A stretch of DNA of 47,331 nt from Neglectibacter sp. X58. Lineage in GTDB: Bacteria; Bacillota; Clostridia; Oscillospirales; Acutalibacteraceae. The notes beneath the pieces are model-generated. The model saw only the letters and a list, made by a program, of their open reading frames with translations, had not been told where the DNA came from and made no database searches. Position 1 is the stretch's first letter, and each line of letters opens with the position of its first letter. Positions 1 to 8,426 of the stretch are shown piece by piece. Where the stretch lies: the NCBI RefSeq assembly GCF_009936035.1, contig NZ_QWEO01000018.1, forward strand, positions 1 to 47,331, written 5' to 3'. The position numbers and the translations under genes are program-made.

Positions 1-345
1 GAGAGGCTGTGGTATAATGTCTTTGCTTCCCTTCGCCTTCCGGCTCGCGGGACAGCTTTGATATAATAACACCTATTTCTGGAAAAATCAAGCCTTTTTT
101 CAAAGTTTTTTCGACTTTTTTCTTGAAACCTAAAAAAGCACTACATATGGAGGTTTTTAGACAATAAAACACAAGGTTTTTCCCAGGTTTGAAGGCTTCC
201 TGACAGTTGAGAGAAAAATTGGCGGGAAAACTTTCTGGTTTTCCGCAAAAAATATTTCATAGAAATTTCTCCCGAAAGCTATAAATTAGGGAAGGGGAGG
301 GGGCAGCATGGAACCCGCCTCCCAAAAGAAAGGACGGGCTTTTCT
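1..345. other. Intergenic region upstream of sleB
   Basis: No gene is seen here. The stretch is AT-rich with long T runs and has a TATAAT at 12-17 whose -35 would lie at the window edge. A second possible -10-like TATAAA is at 280-285. A forespore sigma factor would be expected to drive sleB, but I cannot assign a SigG-type promoter with confidence. Confidence 0.5.
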
Positions 346-1044
346 ATGAAATTAAAAAAGGCGCAAGGCATTTTTCTTTATCTCTGGCGGATCCTGATTA
401 TCCTGCTGCTCAATGTCCTGGTACTTGCCATGCTGTGGAACAACGGGGCCAGGGCGCTGTCAAAATACGGATCCACTGGCGGGGAAGTTACTCAAATACA
501 GCAAAAGCTTAACGAGCTGGGCTATAACGCAGGCAAAGCGGACGGCATTTTCGGAAAAAACACGAAAAACGCTGTTCTTGCTTTTCAGCGGGACTATGGC
601 CTTACTGCGGATGGCATTGTAGGCCCTGCCACCCTCCAGGCCATGGGGCTTGCTGGCGGAGGCGGATCCGGCGGAGGCCATGGAGGTTTCAGCGAAAGCG
701 ACGTGCAGCTTCTGGCGAAAATCATCTCGGCAGAATCCCGGGGCGAGCCTTACCAGGGGCAAGTGGCAGTAGGGGCAGTGATACTCAACCGCATAGCCCA
801 TCCCTCTTTCCCCAACACTCTTTCCGGGGTAATTTACCAGCCCGGTGCCTTCTCCTGCCTGTACGATGGCGGGGTAAACGCTCCTACAGCGGATTCCGCC
901 TATCAGGCCGCCCGGGAAGCCATTAACGGTTCCGATCCCACTGGCGGTGCCATCTACTATTACAATCCCGCCAAAACCACCAACAAGTGGATCTGGTCCC
1001 GGGAAGTAATTGCGGTTATCGGCGCGCACCATTTTGCCATTTAA
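346..1044 (+). CDS. sleB: Spore cortex-lytic enzyme SleB-like cell wall hydrolase
   Basis: Predicted peptidoglycan hydrolase that degrades spore cortex during germination. Residues about 8-35 form a hydrophobic signal/anchor segment. Residues about 45-100 are a PG_binding_1 repeat (IQQKLNELGYNAGKADGIFG, then TADGIVGPATLQ). A Gly/Ser/His linker (about 104-115) leads to a C-terminal Hydrolase_2 (SleB/CwlJ) domain with the catalytic-type Glu in ISAESRGEP and the conserved VILNR and GAFSC blocks. The length of 232 aa is shorter than B. subtilis SleB (about 305) but keeps the same two domains. The start follows AAAGAAAGGAC. It stands alone; no ypeB partner follows, and the next gene is convergent. 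Role in sporulation is inferred from the family. Confidence 0.88.
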   Translation: MKLKKAQGIFLYLWRILIILLLNVLVLAMLWNNGARALSKYGSTGGEVTQIQQKLNELGYNAGKADGIFGKNTKNAVLAFQRDYGLTADGIVGPATLQAMGLAGGGGSGGGHGGFSESDVQLLAKIISAESRGEPYQGQVAVGAVILNRIAHPSFPNTLSGVIYQPGAFSCLYDGGVNAPTADSAYQAAREAINGSDPTGGAIYYYNPAKTTNKWIWSREVIAVIGAHHFAI

Positions 1045-1087
1045 CGCACCTGCAGTCCCTTTAGAGGGCTTAACCCTAAAACCTTCA

Positions 1088-1130
1088 GCACCCGCCTGCG
1101 ATACACTTGCAGGCGGGTGCTTGTTTTATT
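1088..1130. terminator. Bidirectional terminator between sleB and the epimerase gene
   Basis: A perfect 12-bp stem (GCACCCGCCTGC paired with GCAGGCGGGTGC, 9-nt loop) is followed by a T-rich run on the plus strand. It sits between two convergent genes, so it can serve both. Confidence 0.85.
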
Positions 1131-2031
1131 TTGCGTTCAGGTTTTCCTCTATGAAAGCCAGCAAGGGCTTTGCGCGCACTTCCTCTTTGTGTTCTTTATA
1201 CCAACTATACGCTTCCTCCAGGCCCGTCCTCAGATCTCTGAGGGCAGGCATCAGCATTTGCTGGGCGCTCACCTCCAGGCTGTACGCATAGTTTAAGAAG
1301 GGAAAATAGCTGCGCTGGGGCACATCTTCCGGCACAGATATGAATGCAGGCTCCTTTCCCAGCGCTCCATAGCAAAGCTTAACCCATTCCGCAACCGTTT
1401 TGGACTCCGGATTTCCCACATTGTAAACCCGCTTCCGAGGCCGCTTTTCCAGCAAAATTTCCATAAAACGGCACAAATCTTCTATATGGAAAAACTGCAG
1501 GGGCAGCTTCCCCTCTCCAGGCAGGTAAAAAGGCCTGCCCTGCTCCGCGCAGTCAAAGACAAAGGCTTCCCGGTACACATTGTTCATAGGGCCGTAGAGA
1601 TAAGGCGGCCGCAGGATATAGGCCCCTGGAACCTTTCCTTCCAAAACCTTCTCCGCCTCTATCTTCCCCATGCCATAGCCGCCCCAGTGGATATTCTCCC
1701 CTAAGGGCATATCCTCCCGGAAGGGCTGGGGCAGGGTTTGTGTATATACAGCGCTGGAGCTGATGAGGATATACTGATCAAATTTCCCCAGGCCTGCAAG
1801 GAGGTTCTCCACGTCCGCCCCGTTGTAGGCAGTGATGTCCAGCACCGCGTCGAAGCGGTGGGGCTTAAGGATATCCCCCAGGCTGTGCCGGTCAGCCTTC
1901 AGCAGGGTAACTCCCGGAACCTGGGGCCGGGTGCCCCGGTTGAGGACAAACACCTCATGGCCCTTTTGGGAAAAATATTGGGCCGTATATTTGCTTACGA
2001 ACACAGTGCCCCCTGTTACCAGAATTTTCAT
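1126..2031 (-). CDS. NAD-dependent epimerase/dehydratase family protein (SDR, CSP41-like)
   Basis: Extended short-chain dehydrogenase of 301 aa. The N-terminus MKILVTGGTVFVSKYTA is a Rossmann nucleotide-binding loop. ISSSAVY and YGMGKIEAE supply the Ser and the Tyr-x-x-x-Lys catalytic elements, and LRPPYLYGP is typical of nucleotide-sugar epimerases. The third glycine expected in GGTxFxG is a serine (S13), an uncommon change. Substrate is unknown: members act on nucleotide sugars, and CSP41-type members bind RNA. The start follows AAAGGAGCAGG. It lies downstream of recF-remB on the same strand, 92 bp away, so could be co-transcribed. Family is secure, function is not. Confidence 0.82.
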   Translation of the reverse strand: MKILVTGGTVFVSKYTAQYFSQKGHEVFVLNRGTRPQVPGVTLLKADRHSLGDILKPHRFDAVLDITAYNGADVENLLAGLGKFDQYILISSSAVYTQTLPQPFREDMPLGENIHWGGYGMGKIEAEKVLEGKVPGAYILRPPYLYGPMNNVYREAFVFDCAEQGRPFYLPGEGKLPLQFFHIEDLCRFMEILLEKRPRKRVYNVGNPESKTVAEWVKLCYGALGKEPAFISVPEDVPQRSYFPFLNYAYSLEVSAQQMLMPALRDLRTGLEEAYSWYKEHKEEVRAKPLLAFIEENLNAK

Positions 2032-2123
2032 ATCCTGCTCCTTTCCCTAACAGCATTATGTTCCAAACATAAAAAATTTGGGCTACTTGGGCTATATGCT
2101 TTCCAGTGTCTCCAGGAATACTA

Positions 2124-2381
2124 TTACAGCAAAAAATGCCTGCTTCGTTTCAAAAGCGTCACCGGGGCAAGCTGGGAAAGGTAAACCCGCTGCACCCCTT
2201 CTTCCGCGCACAGGATAAAAGATTTTGGCAGCTCTGCCGACACGTTTACCACCCGTCCCTCCTGCTGGGCCTTGGCCAGAAAAGACCGGGTGTGCTTGGA
2301 CACTGTAGTGTTGTCCAGATCAAACACCCCGATAATGCTGCCGGTGCGCACCACTGTATCCTGTCCCAGATGCAGATACAC
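2124..2381 (-). CDS. remB: RemB-like (DUF370) regulatory protein
   Basis: Protein of 85 aa beginning MYLHLGQDTVV, with the DUF370 pattern of B. subtilis RemB/YaaB: an IIGVFDLDN strand, PKSFIL, then VYLSQLAPVTLLKRS. RemA/RemB proteins act in biofilm-matrix gene control as DNA-binding oligomers; the role of this copy is inferred. GTG start with a GAGGAGG site inside the 3' end of recF and only 3 bp between the genes, so it is translationally linked to recF. The recF-remB pair is conserved in Firmicutes, but here it sits left of the origin instead of right. Confidence 0.85.
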   Translation of the reverse strand: MYLHLGQDTVVRTGSIIGVFDLDNTTVSKHTRSFLAKAQQEGRVVNVSAELPKSFILCAEEGVQRVYLSQLAPVTLLKRSRHFLL

Positions 2382-2384
2382 AGC

Positions 2385-3512
2385 TTATACCTCCTCTGTT
2401 TCCACACAGCCCCCTTCCACCCGGAAGCGCCTGCCTGTTTCCATCAGGCTGACAGTTTCCGGGCTGCAGCAGGTGATGAAAACCTGCCTGCCATGCAGAT
2501 GGTTTAAAAGATAATCCTGGCGGCTCCCGTCCAGCTCGCTCATCACGTCATCCAAAAGCACCACTGGCGTTTCCCCGGTCAGTTGGGAAAGGGCCTCTGC
2601 CTCTGCCAGCTTTAGGGCTAAAACCGCGCTGCGCTGCTGCCCCTGGGATCCAAAGGATCGGGCTGAAACCCCATTTAAGCGCACCTCCAAATCGTCCCGA
2701 TGCGGCCCAGCGGTGGTGAAGCCTGACCGGATGTCTGCCCGCCGGGTGCGGGAGAGTTCTGTGAGAAGGGCCTGCTCTGCCTGCTGGCGGGTGATATCCC
2801 CTTCCATTTTCACAGAAGGGGCATAAAAAACCTCCAGTTCCTCCCGGCCCTTGGAAATGCCGCTGTAAATTTCCGCAAGCTTCGGGGAAAGCCGCTGCAC
2901 ATAGGCCCAGCGCTCTGCCGTCACCTCGCCCCCCAGCTTTGCAAAGCGGGCATCCCACACATCCAGAGTATCCGCAAGCTCTGGAAAGCGCACCAAATCT
3001 TTCAAAAGGGCATTGCGCTGGAGCAGCGCCCGCTGGAAAACGCTTAAAAGCCCTGCATAGCCGGGCTTTAACTGGCACAATGCCCCGTCTATGAAATTCC
3101 GGCGGCGGGAAGGCCCTTCTTTAACCAGCAGCAGGTGCTCCGGGGAAAAGATAACCCCCCGCACCTTCCCCACCAGGGCGGATCCCGTCTTTTTCTTCAC
3201 CCCGTTTATCACAGAACTGCGCCGCCCGTTCTCAATGTGCAAAGAAGCCTCCTGCATACGGCCCTCGCTGTAAAATTCCAAGGAGAGGGAAGCCCGGGGG
3301 CTGTTCCCCTCTCCTGTTTCCATGAGCCTGGGCAGCTCCCCGTCTTTGGAACCCCGGAAGGAATGTCCCCCTGTGAACAGCCATAAGGCCTCTAAAAGGT
3401 TTGTCTTGCCCTGGGCGTTGCCGCCGTAAATCACGTTGACTCCCTGGCAGGGAAGCAGTTCTGTGTCAGACAGGTTCCGGAAATTTTCTGTTGTAAGGCG
3501 TGTAATATACAT
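2385..3512 (-). CDS. recF: DNA replication and repair protein RecF
   Basis: SMC-like ATPase that helps load RecA at single-strand gaps. Length 375 aa matches the family. Walker A is GGNAQGKT near residues 30-37. The ABC signature SQGQQRSAVLALKLAEA and Walker B VVLLDDVMSELD are near the C-terminus. N-terminal MYITRLTTENFRNL is diagnostic. The ATG is preceded by AGGAAAGGG. It is followed immediately by remB. In B. subtilis recF follows dnaN-yaaA on the right arm; here it follows mnmE on the left arm. Confidence 0.95.
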   Translation of the reverse strand: MYITRLTTENFRNLSDTELLPCQGVNVIYGGNAQGKTNLLEALWLFTGGHSFRGSKDGELPRLMETGEGNSPRASLSLEFYSEGRMQEASLHIENGRRSSVINGVKKKTGSALVGKVRGVIFSPEHLLLVKEGPSRRRNFIDGALCQLKPGYAGLLSVFQRALLQRNALLKDLVRFPELADTLDVWDARFAKLGGEVTAERWAYVQRLSPKLAEIYSGISKGREELEVFYAPSVKMEGDITRQQAEQALLTELSRTRRADIRSGFTTAGPHRDDLEVRLNGVSARSFGSQGQQRSAVLALKLAEAEALSQLTGETPVVLLDDVMSELDGSRQDYLLNHLHGRQVFITCCSPETVSLMETGRRFRVEGGCVETEEV

Positions 3513-3639
3513 AACGCATCCCTTTCCTGCCGGAGGGCGGCCCTGAGGGCTTTGCCCTCAAACTCCCACAACCCCTTTTTAAAAGAAGGGGATCCATCCC
3601 CTGTGGGAATGGTTGACCCGAAAACAAATTTTATCCTTT
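3513..3639 (-). repeat. Two-hairpin intergenic repeat between mnmE and recF
   Basis: Minus-strand copy of the dispersed element seen elsewhere (17826, 19203, 19328, 23411, 38909). Reading the minus strand: GGTCAACC, a CCCCTT/AAGGGG stem, then TGAGGGC-AAA-GCCCTCA (3544-3560). The first part is interrupted relative to other copies. No gene is present in the gap. Confidence 0.65.
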
Positions 3640-5013
3640 TCATTTTCCCACGCAGAACGTGGAGAAAACCTCGTCTACAATCTCTTCTGCCGCGTTCTCC
3701 CCGGTAAGGGCATAGAGGGCGGAAAGGGCCTCTTCCACGCACACTGTAACCGCGTCTAAAGTCATGCCCATTTTCAAAGCGCTGGCTCCTTCCTCCAAAG
3801 CTGCCTTGGCCCGGGCCGCGTCTGCCCGCTGGCGCTCTGTGGAAAGGATGCCTGCCGCAGGATTAAAATCCGCTGTGCCCAGCACCTGCCCAATTGCCTT
3901 TTCCAGTTCGGAAAGGCCCTGGCCCGTTGATGCCGAAATGCAGGCTGTGTGTACAAAGCTTTCTTCAATTTTCTGCTGTATGCCGGAAGAAGGCAGGTCT
4001 GTTTTATTGATAACCGCAATGCAGCGCGTTTTTTCCAAGGTTTCAATAAGGGCAGCGTCCTCCTCTGCAAGAGGCTGGGAGGAATCGAACACTGCCAGCA
4101 CAAGCTGGGCTGTACCCATGCGATCCCGGGCAGCCTGCACGCCTATTTGCTCCACTGGATCCTCTGTTTCCCGCAGCCCGGCTGTGTCTGCAAGGCGCAG
4201 GGGCACGCCGCCTACCAGCACTGTTTCCTCAATAATGTCCCGGGTAGTGCCGGGATATTCTGTGACAATCGAGCGGCTGCACCCGGCAAGCAGGTTCATC
4301 AGGGTAGACTTCCCTGCGTTGGGCCTGCCGCAGATCACTGTGTCCACCCCTTCCCGGAAAGCCTTTCCCTGCTCAAAGCCCCGCAGCAAAGCGGAAAGCG
4401 CCTGGATATATCCCTCCAGGGCCTCCAGCAAAGGCTTGTTTTCCACCTCCGGCACATCCTCATCGGGGAAATCCGCCCAGGCGGCAAGCTGTGCCGCCGT
4501 CCCCTTCAGGCTTTCCCGCATCCCCCTCATTTTCCGGGACAGCGCCCCGCCGCTGGCGGCCTGGGCCGCCCGGGCAGCCTGCTCGCCGCTGGCGCCGATA
4601 AGCTGCATAACAGCTTCCGCCTGGGCCAAATCCATCTTCCCGTTGAGATAGGCCCGCCGGGTAAATTCCCCCGGCCCCGCCGGCACAGCCCCGGCAGCAA
4701 GCACCTCCCGCAGCAGCCGGCGGGTAACATACAGCCCGCCATGGCAGGAAAGCTCCGCCACATCCTCCCCTGTATAGCTTTTGGGAGCGCGGAACACCAA
4801 AGCCACCACGTCATCCAATTTTTCCCCGTCCCGCGTAAAAGCCCCGCCAAACCTGGCGGTATATCCCCTGGCCTCAGAAAGGGATCCGCCGTTTTTGGCC
4901 TTAAAAACTCTGTCCGCTATTAAAAGCGCTTCCGGGCCAGAGACGCGCACAATGCCGATTCCCCCGGGAGCTTCCGCCGTAGAAATGGCGGCAATGGTTT
5001 TTTCCAGGTGCAT
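3640..5013 (-). CDS. mnmE: tRNA uridine-5-carboxymethylaminomethyl modification GTPase MnmE
   Basis: GTPase that, with MnmG, modifies U34 of certain tRNAs. Length 457 aa fits. It has an N-terminal folate-binding domain (TIAAISTAEAPGGIGIVRVSG), helical domain, then G domain with G1 GRPNAGKS at 229-236, G2/G3 TTRDIIEE and DTAGLRET, G4 NKTD, and the C-terminal FCVGK carrying the catalytic cysteine. The start follows GGAAGGAAAACCTG. In most Firmicutes mnmG follows directly; here mnmG is on the other side of the origin and recF occupies this place. Confidence 0.95.
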   Translation of the reverse strand: MHLEKTIAAISTAEAPGGIGIVRVSGPEALLIADRVFKAKNGGSLSEARGYTARFGGAFTRDGEKLDDVVALVFRAPKSYTGEDVAELSCHGGLYVTRRLLREVLAAGAVPAGPGEFTRRAYLNGKMDLAQAEAVMQLIGASGEQAARAAQAASGGALSRKMRGMRESLKGTAAQLAAWADFPDEDVPEVENKPLLEALEGYIQALSALLRGFEQGKAFREGVDTVICGRPNAGKSTLMNLLAGCSRSIVTEYPGTTRDIIEETVLVGGVPLRLADTAGLRETEDPVEQIGVQAARDRMGTAQLVLAVFDSSQPLAEEDAALIETLEKTRCIAVINKTDLPSSGIQQKIEESFVHTACISASTGQGLSELEKAIGQVLGTADFNPAAGILSTERQRADAARAKAALEEGASALKMGMTLDAVTVCVEEALSALYALTGENAAEEIVDEVFSTFCVGK

Positions 5014-5053
5014 CAGGTTTTCCTTCCTTTCATGCCCTCATAAATTCATGGAA

Positions 5054-5079
5054 AAGGGGCTGCCCATAGGCCGCCCCTT
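5054..5079 (-). terminator. Hairpin between jag and mnmE
   Basis: AAGGGGC pairs with GCCCCTT, with additional inner pairing, and is followed on the minus strand by TTTTCC. It may partially terminate or attenuate the yidC-jag transcript before mnmE. Confidence 0.5.
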
Positions 5080-5086
5080 GTAAACT

Positions 5087-5908
5087 CTATTTTTTAACCT
5101 CAATTTTCCCGTAGATAGGCGCGCCGGGATCGTCAGACTTAGGCCCCTCCGCCCGGGGGGCAGGGCTTTGCTGGGGAGATCTGCCGGGACGAGGCCCCTT
5201 GCGATCCCGGTCAAAGTTCCTGCGACCGCCGTTCTGGCCCCTGCGGCTGTCCCTGCGCTGGGGGCGCTCGCCGCCCTCAGGCCCTATCACCACATGCCGG
5301 CCCAAATCCTCCCCTTCGCTCCAGGACTTAGCGCCCTCCACAGCCTGGACAGCCGTATGGATAATGCGCCGCTCGTAGGGGTTCATAGGCTCCAAAGAGG
5401 AATTGCGCCCGGATTTCACAGCGCGGTATGCCATTTTGCGGCCCAGAGCCTCCAGGGTTTCTTTGCGCTTTTCCCGGTAATTCCCTACGTCCAGGGTCAG
5501 GCGGAAATAAGCCCCTTCCACATGGTTTGCCACCAGGGAGGAAAGATACTGCAAAGCGTCCAGGGTTTCCCCCCGGTGCCCGATGATAAAGCCTAAATCC
5601 TCGCCGCTCAAGGTAAGGGCCGCGCCGCTTTCCTCCTCGCGCACCTCAATGCCCACATCCGGCAGGCCCATGGCTGCCAGCACGCTTTGCAGGTACTGGG
5701 TGGCTTCTGTTACAGGATCATGCACATCCGGCTCCTCAATATAGGCCCGCACCTTGGCAGGGCTGCCGCCAAAAAGGCCCAGGGTTTTCTTGGTGGGCAT
5801 TTCCAGGATATCGCATTCCGCTTCGGTGGTGTCCACACCCAGCTCCCGGCAGGCGTTAGCAAAAGCTATTTCTACAGTCTCGCCCTTTGCGATTGCTTCT
5901 CTTGTCAT
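5087..5908 (-). CDS. khpB: RNA-binding protein Jag/KhpB (EloR)
   Basis: Protein of 273 aa: Jag_N domain (residues about 1-50, TREAIAKGETVEIAFANA and KKTLGLFGG), KH domain (LGFIIGHRGETLDALQYL, GxxG loop GHRG), and R3H domain (NPYERRIIHTAVQ). KhpB binds RNA with KhpA and affects cell elongation in Firmicutes. The last 60-70 residues form an Arg/Gly/Pro-rich low-complexity tail (SRRGQNGGRRNFDRDRKG) ending in IYGKIEVKK. I chose ATG 5908 because AAAGGAG precedes it by about 10 nt; the TTG at 5941 lacks this. It follows yidC with no terminator, a standard pairing. Confidence 0.9.
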   Translation of the reverse strand: MTREAIAKGETVEIAFANACRELGVDTTEAECDILEMPTKKTLGLFGGSPAKVRAYIEEPDVHDPVTEATQYLQSVLAAMGLPDVGIEVREEESGAALTLSGEDLGFIIGHRGETLDALQYLSSLVANHVEGAYFRLTLDVGNYREKRKETLEALGRKMAYRAVKSGRNSSLEPMNPYERRIIHTAVQAVEGAKSWSEGEDLGRHVVIGPEGGERPQRRDSRRGQNGGRRNFDRDRKGPRPGRSPQQSPAPRAEGPKSDDPGAPIYGKIEVKK

Positions 5909-5948
5909 GTCAAGCACTCCTTTTACTGGATAACGGCTCAAATCCCGC

Positions 5949-7013
5949 TTACTTTTTACTTCCCATATAGGAGGTGGTATCTCCTGAGGAAGAGCTTTTT
6001 TTCTTCTTTTTCCCTTTATTCTGCTGCCTTGCCCCTTCTTTGGCCTCTGCCTGCTGGGGGGCCTGCGCCAGCTTATCCGCTATCTGCTTCTGGGCAGAGG
6101 CGGAAAGGGGACGCACCGCAGCCTCCGCCTCATAAAGGGATGCCGCGCGGCGGGCCTCCGCCATAGCGGTCATATGGTTGACGCTGAAGAACTTGTTTGT
6201 AATAAGGGTCTGCAAAAAGCCTGCCAGAGAGGAAATAACCCAGTAAAGGCCTACAGCCGCCGGGAAAATGTACGACCAGTATACGCTCATCAAAGGCAGC
6301 GCATACATCATCACCTTCATGCAGCCCTGCTGCTGGCCCTGGGGCGCGCCAGTTGCGCGCATGGTATAAAACTGGAAGGCAAAGCTTGTCACCAGGGAGA
6401 GTACCGGGATTATCCACAAAAGGGAAGCAAAGCCGCTGCCCTGGGGGGTGGAGAGCAAATCCAGGCCGCAGAAGCGGAAGCCCTGGGAGAAAAACTCAAT
6501 TTTCGCCACATCCGCCTGGGTAAACATGGTCAGGTTATCCCGGAGCACGTCAAAATTCCGGATGATTTCCAACTCCGTATAGCCTCCGAGAGAGACAACC
6601 CCAGGGATTTTCGAGATATAATCCGTTGCGAGGGCCACCGTCTCACTGGCAATGTGCAGGGTATTGGAGAGGGGATACGCTACAGAGTAGAATATACCCA
6701 GCATGATGGGGAAGGGGAGCAGGGTAGTAAGGCACCCGCTGCTGGGGTTTACTCCCTCCTTCTCATAGATCTTCATCAGCTCATCATTATATTTCTGCTT
6801 ATTGTTGGCATACTTTTTCTGCAGTTCCCGCTGCTTTTCCGCAAGCTTTGCCTGGGAAGCCATGCTTCTCTGCTGCTTCAGGCTCATGGGGAACATGACG
6901 ATCTTTAAGATAACGGTAAACAGGATAATAGCTATGCCATAGTTTTTAAAGATGGTGTATAGAAACCAGAGCAGGTAGCCAAGGATGCTTCCAAAAAAAT
7001 TAAATATTCCCAT
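5949..7013 (-). CDS. yidC: Membrane protein insertase YidC
   Basis: Insertase for Sec-dependent and independent membrane proteins, 354 aa. The N-terminal hydrophobic segment is followed by the YidC/Oxa1 core: KNYGIAIILFTVILKIVMFPMSLKQ, a charged cytoplasmic hairpin, GVNPSSGCLTTLLPFPIMLGIFY, and late segments PLMSVYWSYIFPAAVGLYW. No lipobox is seen, unlike B. subtilis SpoIIIJ. The C-terminus is Lys-rich (QQNKGKKKKKSSSSG), as in ribosome-binding tails. It carries a large extracellular insertion (about residues 118-185). Between yidD and jag, as in most bacteria. Confidence 0.94.
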   Translation of the reverse strand: MGIFNFFGSILGYLLWFLYTIFKNYGIAIILFTVILKIVMFPMSLKQQRSMASQAKLAEKQRELQKKYANNKQKYNDELMKIYEKEGVNPSSGCLTTLLPFPIMLGIFYSVAYPLSNTLHIASETVALATDYISKIPGVVSLGGYTELEIIRNFDVLRDNLTMFTQADVAKIEFFSQGFRFCGLDLLSTPQGSGFASLLWIIPVLSLVTSFAFQFYTMRATGAPQGQQQGCMKVMMYALPLMSVYWSYIFPAAVGLYWVISSLAGFLQTLITNKFFSVNHMTAMAEARRAASLYEAEAAVRPLSASAQKQIADKLAQAPQQAEAKEGARQQNKGKKKKKSSSSGDTTSYMGSKK

Positions 7014-7113
7014 GTGCTTTTAAAGATCCCTTCTTTATCTTCCTTTTTGGCGGGCTTTCTTTCCTTGTCCATTATAAAGGAAACCGCGCGTACTGTAAAC
7101 ATTAAAATTGAGA

Positions 7114-7359
7114 TTATTTCTTCCTCTTTTGCTTTTCCTTCTTTTCCGGCACCGGATCATACCCGCCCCGGCCCCAGGGGTTGCACCGCAGAACCCGCCA
7201 CAGCGTAAGCGCGCCGCCTTTTAAAGCGCCGAAGCGTTCCACCGCCTCCAGCCCATACTGGGAGCAGGTGGGGATAAACTTGCAGGTAGGCCCGGCCTTA
7301 TGGGAGGAGATATAGGCCCTGTAAAAGCGGATAAGCCCTAAGAGGGCTGCTTTCAGCAT
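7114..7359 (-). CDS. yidD: Membrane protein insertion efficiency factor YidD
   Basis: Small protein of 81 aa with the family core: [34 protein letters not shown], and [13 protein letters not shown]. It assists YidC-dependent insertion, at the inner face of the membrane. Its ATG overlaps the rnpA stop by 7 bp, showing translational coupling. The Lys-rich end is usual. Confidence 0.93.
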   Translation of the reverse strand: MLKAALLGLIRFYRAYISSHKAGPTCKFIPTCSQYGLEAVERFGALKGGALTLWRVLRCNPWGRGGYDPVPEKKEKQKRKK

Positions 7360-7706
7360 GGCTTTTCCCCTTCCTCCAGGATGCCGGCAGCCATAAGTTG
7401 CCTTTCCATATGCCTCTGCACCTGGGTGCTTTTGGCGGCAGGCGTGCGGCCCCGGGCCACAAACACCAGATCATACCCCGGCTTTACCCGGCCAATAAGC
7501 CCCCGGTATGCCTCCCGCAGTACCCGGCGGGCGCGGCTACGCACCACAGCGTTCCCGATTTTTTTGCTGGTGGTAATGCCCACCCGGGTACAGCCCAGGC
7601 GGTTTTTCAGCACATAAGCCACCAAAAGGGGGGACACATGGCTTTTTCCCCTTTTATAAGCCCTGCGGAAATCATTGTTGCGCGTGATGGGAAGTATCTT
7701 TTCCAT
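7353..7706 (-). CDS. rnpA: Ribonuclease P protein component
   Basis: Protein subunit of RNase P (117 aa), which matures tRNA 5' ends. Conserved RNR motif region: [17 protein letters not shown], preceded by [17 protein letters not shown]-terminus [20 protein letters not shown] longer in-frame ORF extends to 7850, but its first 48 residues are hydrophobic and unrelated to RnpA, so ATG 7706 is chosen. It overlaps yidD. Confidence 0.94.
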   Translation of the reverse strand: MEKILPITRNNDFRRAYKRGKSHVSPLLVAYVLKNRLGCTRVGITTSKKIGNAVVRSRARRVLREAYRGLIGRVKPGYDLVFVARGRTPAAKSTQVQRHMERQLMAAGILEEGEKPC

Positions 7707-7922
7707 AAAAACCGCCATGACATAACAAGAATAGGTAAAGTAGTGCGCCGGCTTCCCTGCCGGCAGGAAAAAGGCATAAACAAAGAAAGGCCACACCAGG
7801 GTGACCTTTAAGGGCATAAGGCTCAGGCGGCAGGAACTTAAACCCCACATCCGCCAAAATACTCTGTCTCTGGACCTTGCCAGAAAGGGGCAGAAAGCCC
7901 CTGCTCAGGCCGCCCTGCTGGG
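7707..7922 (-). other. Unusually long rpmH-rnpA spacer
   Basis: This 216-bp gap holds no convincing gene, though the rnpA frame stays open to 7850. A small GGGGC/GCCCC hairpin lies at 7887-7901, just after the rpmH stop on the minus strand. It could attenuate transcription so that L34 is made in excess over RnpA; this is inference. Confidence 0.4.
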
Positions 7923-8057
7923 TTAATAAGAAAGACGTGCTCTGCCTTTTGCCCTGCGGCGTGCAAGCACCTTGCGCCCGTTCCTGTCGGACATTCTTTT
8001 CCGGAAGCCATGCTCCTTCTTCCTGTGAAGCTTCTTGGGCTGATAGGTTCTCAGCAT
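7923..8057 (-). CDS. rpmH: 50S ribosomal protein L34
   Basis: 44-aa protein, complete: starts [20 protein letters not shown] and ends [12 protein letters not shown], the near-invariant L34 sequence. It is the first gene of the leftward rpmH-rnpA-yidD-yidC-jag-mnmE cluster. A consensus promoter lies 45-70 bp upstream. On the minus strand the start is preceded by the ribosome site GGAGGGG. Confidence 0.97.
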   Translation of the reverse strand: MLRTYQPKKLHRKKEHGFRKRMSDRNGRKVLARRRAKGRARLSY

Positions 8058-8100
8058 AGGTAAACCCCTCCTTTCGGGCTGCTTTCCCTTGCAATTTAGC

Positions 8101-8130
8101 ATTATACCTTACATCCGCCCTTTATGTCAA
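8101..8130 (-). promoter_or_regulatory. rpmH promoter (SigA-type)
   Basis: On the minus strand, TTGACA at 8130-8125 and TATAAT at 8106-8101 are both perfect consensus hexamers with an 18-bp spacer. Drives the ribosomal protein gene and the cluster behind it. Confidence 0.88.
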
Positions 8131-8235
8131 CACAATTTTTTCCCTTACCCAGGAGAAAAAAGGTTTTTTTGCGGGGGTTTCCCGCTTTTCCCCTGTTCCT
8201 CTTCAAAATCTGCCCGCCATTCGCGGCTTTTCTCC

Positions 8236-8267
8236 TTTTCCACACAGGATATTGTGTATGTGGAAAA
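8236..8267. promoter_or_regulatory. Inverted pair of DnaA boxes upstream of dnaA
   Basis: TTTTCCACA at 8236-8244 (plus) and its reverse complement TGTGGAAAA at 8259-8267 flank a 14-bp centre. The sites lie 24 bp upstream of the dnaA -35, between the divergent dnaA and rpmH promoters. A role in dnaA autoregulation or as the upstream oriC subregion is inferred. Confidence 0.75.
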
Positions 8268-8290
8268 AGCAGGGAAGCGCGCAAAAAAAT

Positions 8291-8319
8291 TTGAAAAAGA
8301 AACTGCCGTATGGTATACT
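8291..8319 (+). promoter_or_regulatory. dnaA promoter (SigA-type, extended -10)
   Basis: TTGAAA at 8291-8296, 17-bp spacer, TATACT at 8314-8319 preceded by TGG. The leader to the start codon is about 100 nt. Confidence 0.8.
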
Positions 8320-8426
8320 GGTATATATTTCGGGAAATTACATCCCCAGCGCCGGGAGAAGCCCTGCAAAGGCTTTTCCCTGGGTGAAGGCGCTTTTTCG
8401 GGGGATAGCTTTGGAGGGTATGACTT

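Noticed and set aside
3764-4923. Long plus-strand open frames opposite mnmE
   Set aside because: Low-complexity Ser/Ala/Arg composition and full overlap with mnmE; no start signals.
6410-6418. Canonical DnaA box TTATCCACA in yidC
   Set aside because: A single isolated 9-mer in coding sequence, 2 kb from the origin; probably chance.
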